A stretch of DNA of 64,000 nt from an uncultured Eubacterium sp. GTDB lineage: Bacteria > Bacillota > Clostridia > Lachnospirales > Lachnospiraceae. Of the stretch, positions 63,929 to 64,000 are shown one piece after another. The notes beneath the pieces were generated by a model. That model was given only the letters and a program-made list of their open reading frames with translations. It did not search any database and was not told where the DNA came from. Each line of letters begins with the position of its first letter. Position 1 is the stretch's first letter. The stretch lies in the NCBI GenBank assembly GCA_947089855.1, contig CAMUML010000001.1, positions 124,001 through 188,000 on the forward strand, read 5' to 3'. The position numbers were made by a program, and so were the translations under genes.

Positions 63929-63957
63929 ATTAAAACACAGGATGTGCCGTTTGTCAA
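63929..63957 (-). promoter_or_regulatory. Promoter of the trp operon
   Basis: TTGACA (63957-63952) and TTTAAT (63934-63929) with 17-nt spacing, shortly before the T-box stem I. Confidence 0.8.
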
Positions 63958-64000
63958 TCCTTTTTTTCTTCCAGTACACAGATAAGCTGTTCTTTGTCAA

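Noticed and set aside
1-64000. CRISPR arrays, tRNA or rRNA genes
   Set aside because: I saw no regularly spaced 25-40-bp repeats and no cloverleaf or rRNA-like sequence. The iterons at 40678 are too short to be CRISPR.

Overview
The window reads as a chromosome segment of an anaerobic, low-GC Gram-positive gut bacterium of the Lachnospiraceae type (Roseburia/Agathobacter-like). This rests on a very well conserved butyryl-CoA:acetate CoA-transferase gene, a Rex-like operator in front of it, a sigma-I/RsgI pair, luxS, and a complete trpEGDCFBA operon behind a tryptophan T-box. The assignment is inferred from gene content; no database search was possible.

Layout. Positions 1-11241 are ordinary chromosome: murF (cut by the window edge), ddl, a TPR protein, the long form of hpf, an SDR reductase, an XRE regulator, two HAD phosphatases, a wall-associated SGNH protein, a DUF2325 protein, dinB and an orphan filament-cap-like protein. 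Positions 11242-44879 are an integrated mobile element of about 33.6 kb, bounded by a perfect 48-bp direct repeat. One repeat copy is the 3' end of an rlmI-like rRNA methyltransferase gene. Positions 44880-64000 are chromosome again: the methyltransferase, a glycosyltransferase, sigI-rsgI, an inositol-monophosphatase-type gene, the CoA-transferase, MATE, mtnN-luxS and the trp operon with its T-box leader.

The element is the unusual part. It has an integrase and Xis-like protein next to attL, arm-type repeats at both ends, and a second tyrosine recombinase. It has a head and packaging set (scaffold, capsid, an interrupted small-terminase-like gene, large terminase, portal) but no recognisable tail, tape-measure or lysis gene. 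It also carries a 1194-residue protein with the double-psi beta-barrel signature of YonO/QDE-1-type RNA polymerases, a split SF2 helicase joined at a canonical -1 slippery heptamer, a second SF2-like ATPase with no normal start codon, and a TubZ/FtsZ-like GTPase preceded by a TubR-like winged-helix gene. The TubRZ-type operon has a LexA-box promoter, and a predicted 104-nt antisense RNA lies across its leader. Two antirepressor-family proteins, several small HTH/RHH regulators, a type I toxin-antitoxin locus and a GC-rich structured region resembling an oriT complete it. I read it as a phage-plasmid-like or capsid-forming satellite element with its own transcription enzyme and partition machinery. 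Partial decay is also visible: a frameshift, an in-frame stop and gene fragments.

Regulatory highlights in the host part are a tryptophan T-box whose antiterminator is split by about 240 nt, a probable Rex box at the butyrate gene, and two copies of a 106-bp MITE-like palindromic repeat, one of which supplies the last codons of trpC.
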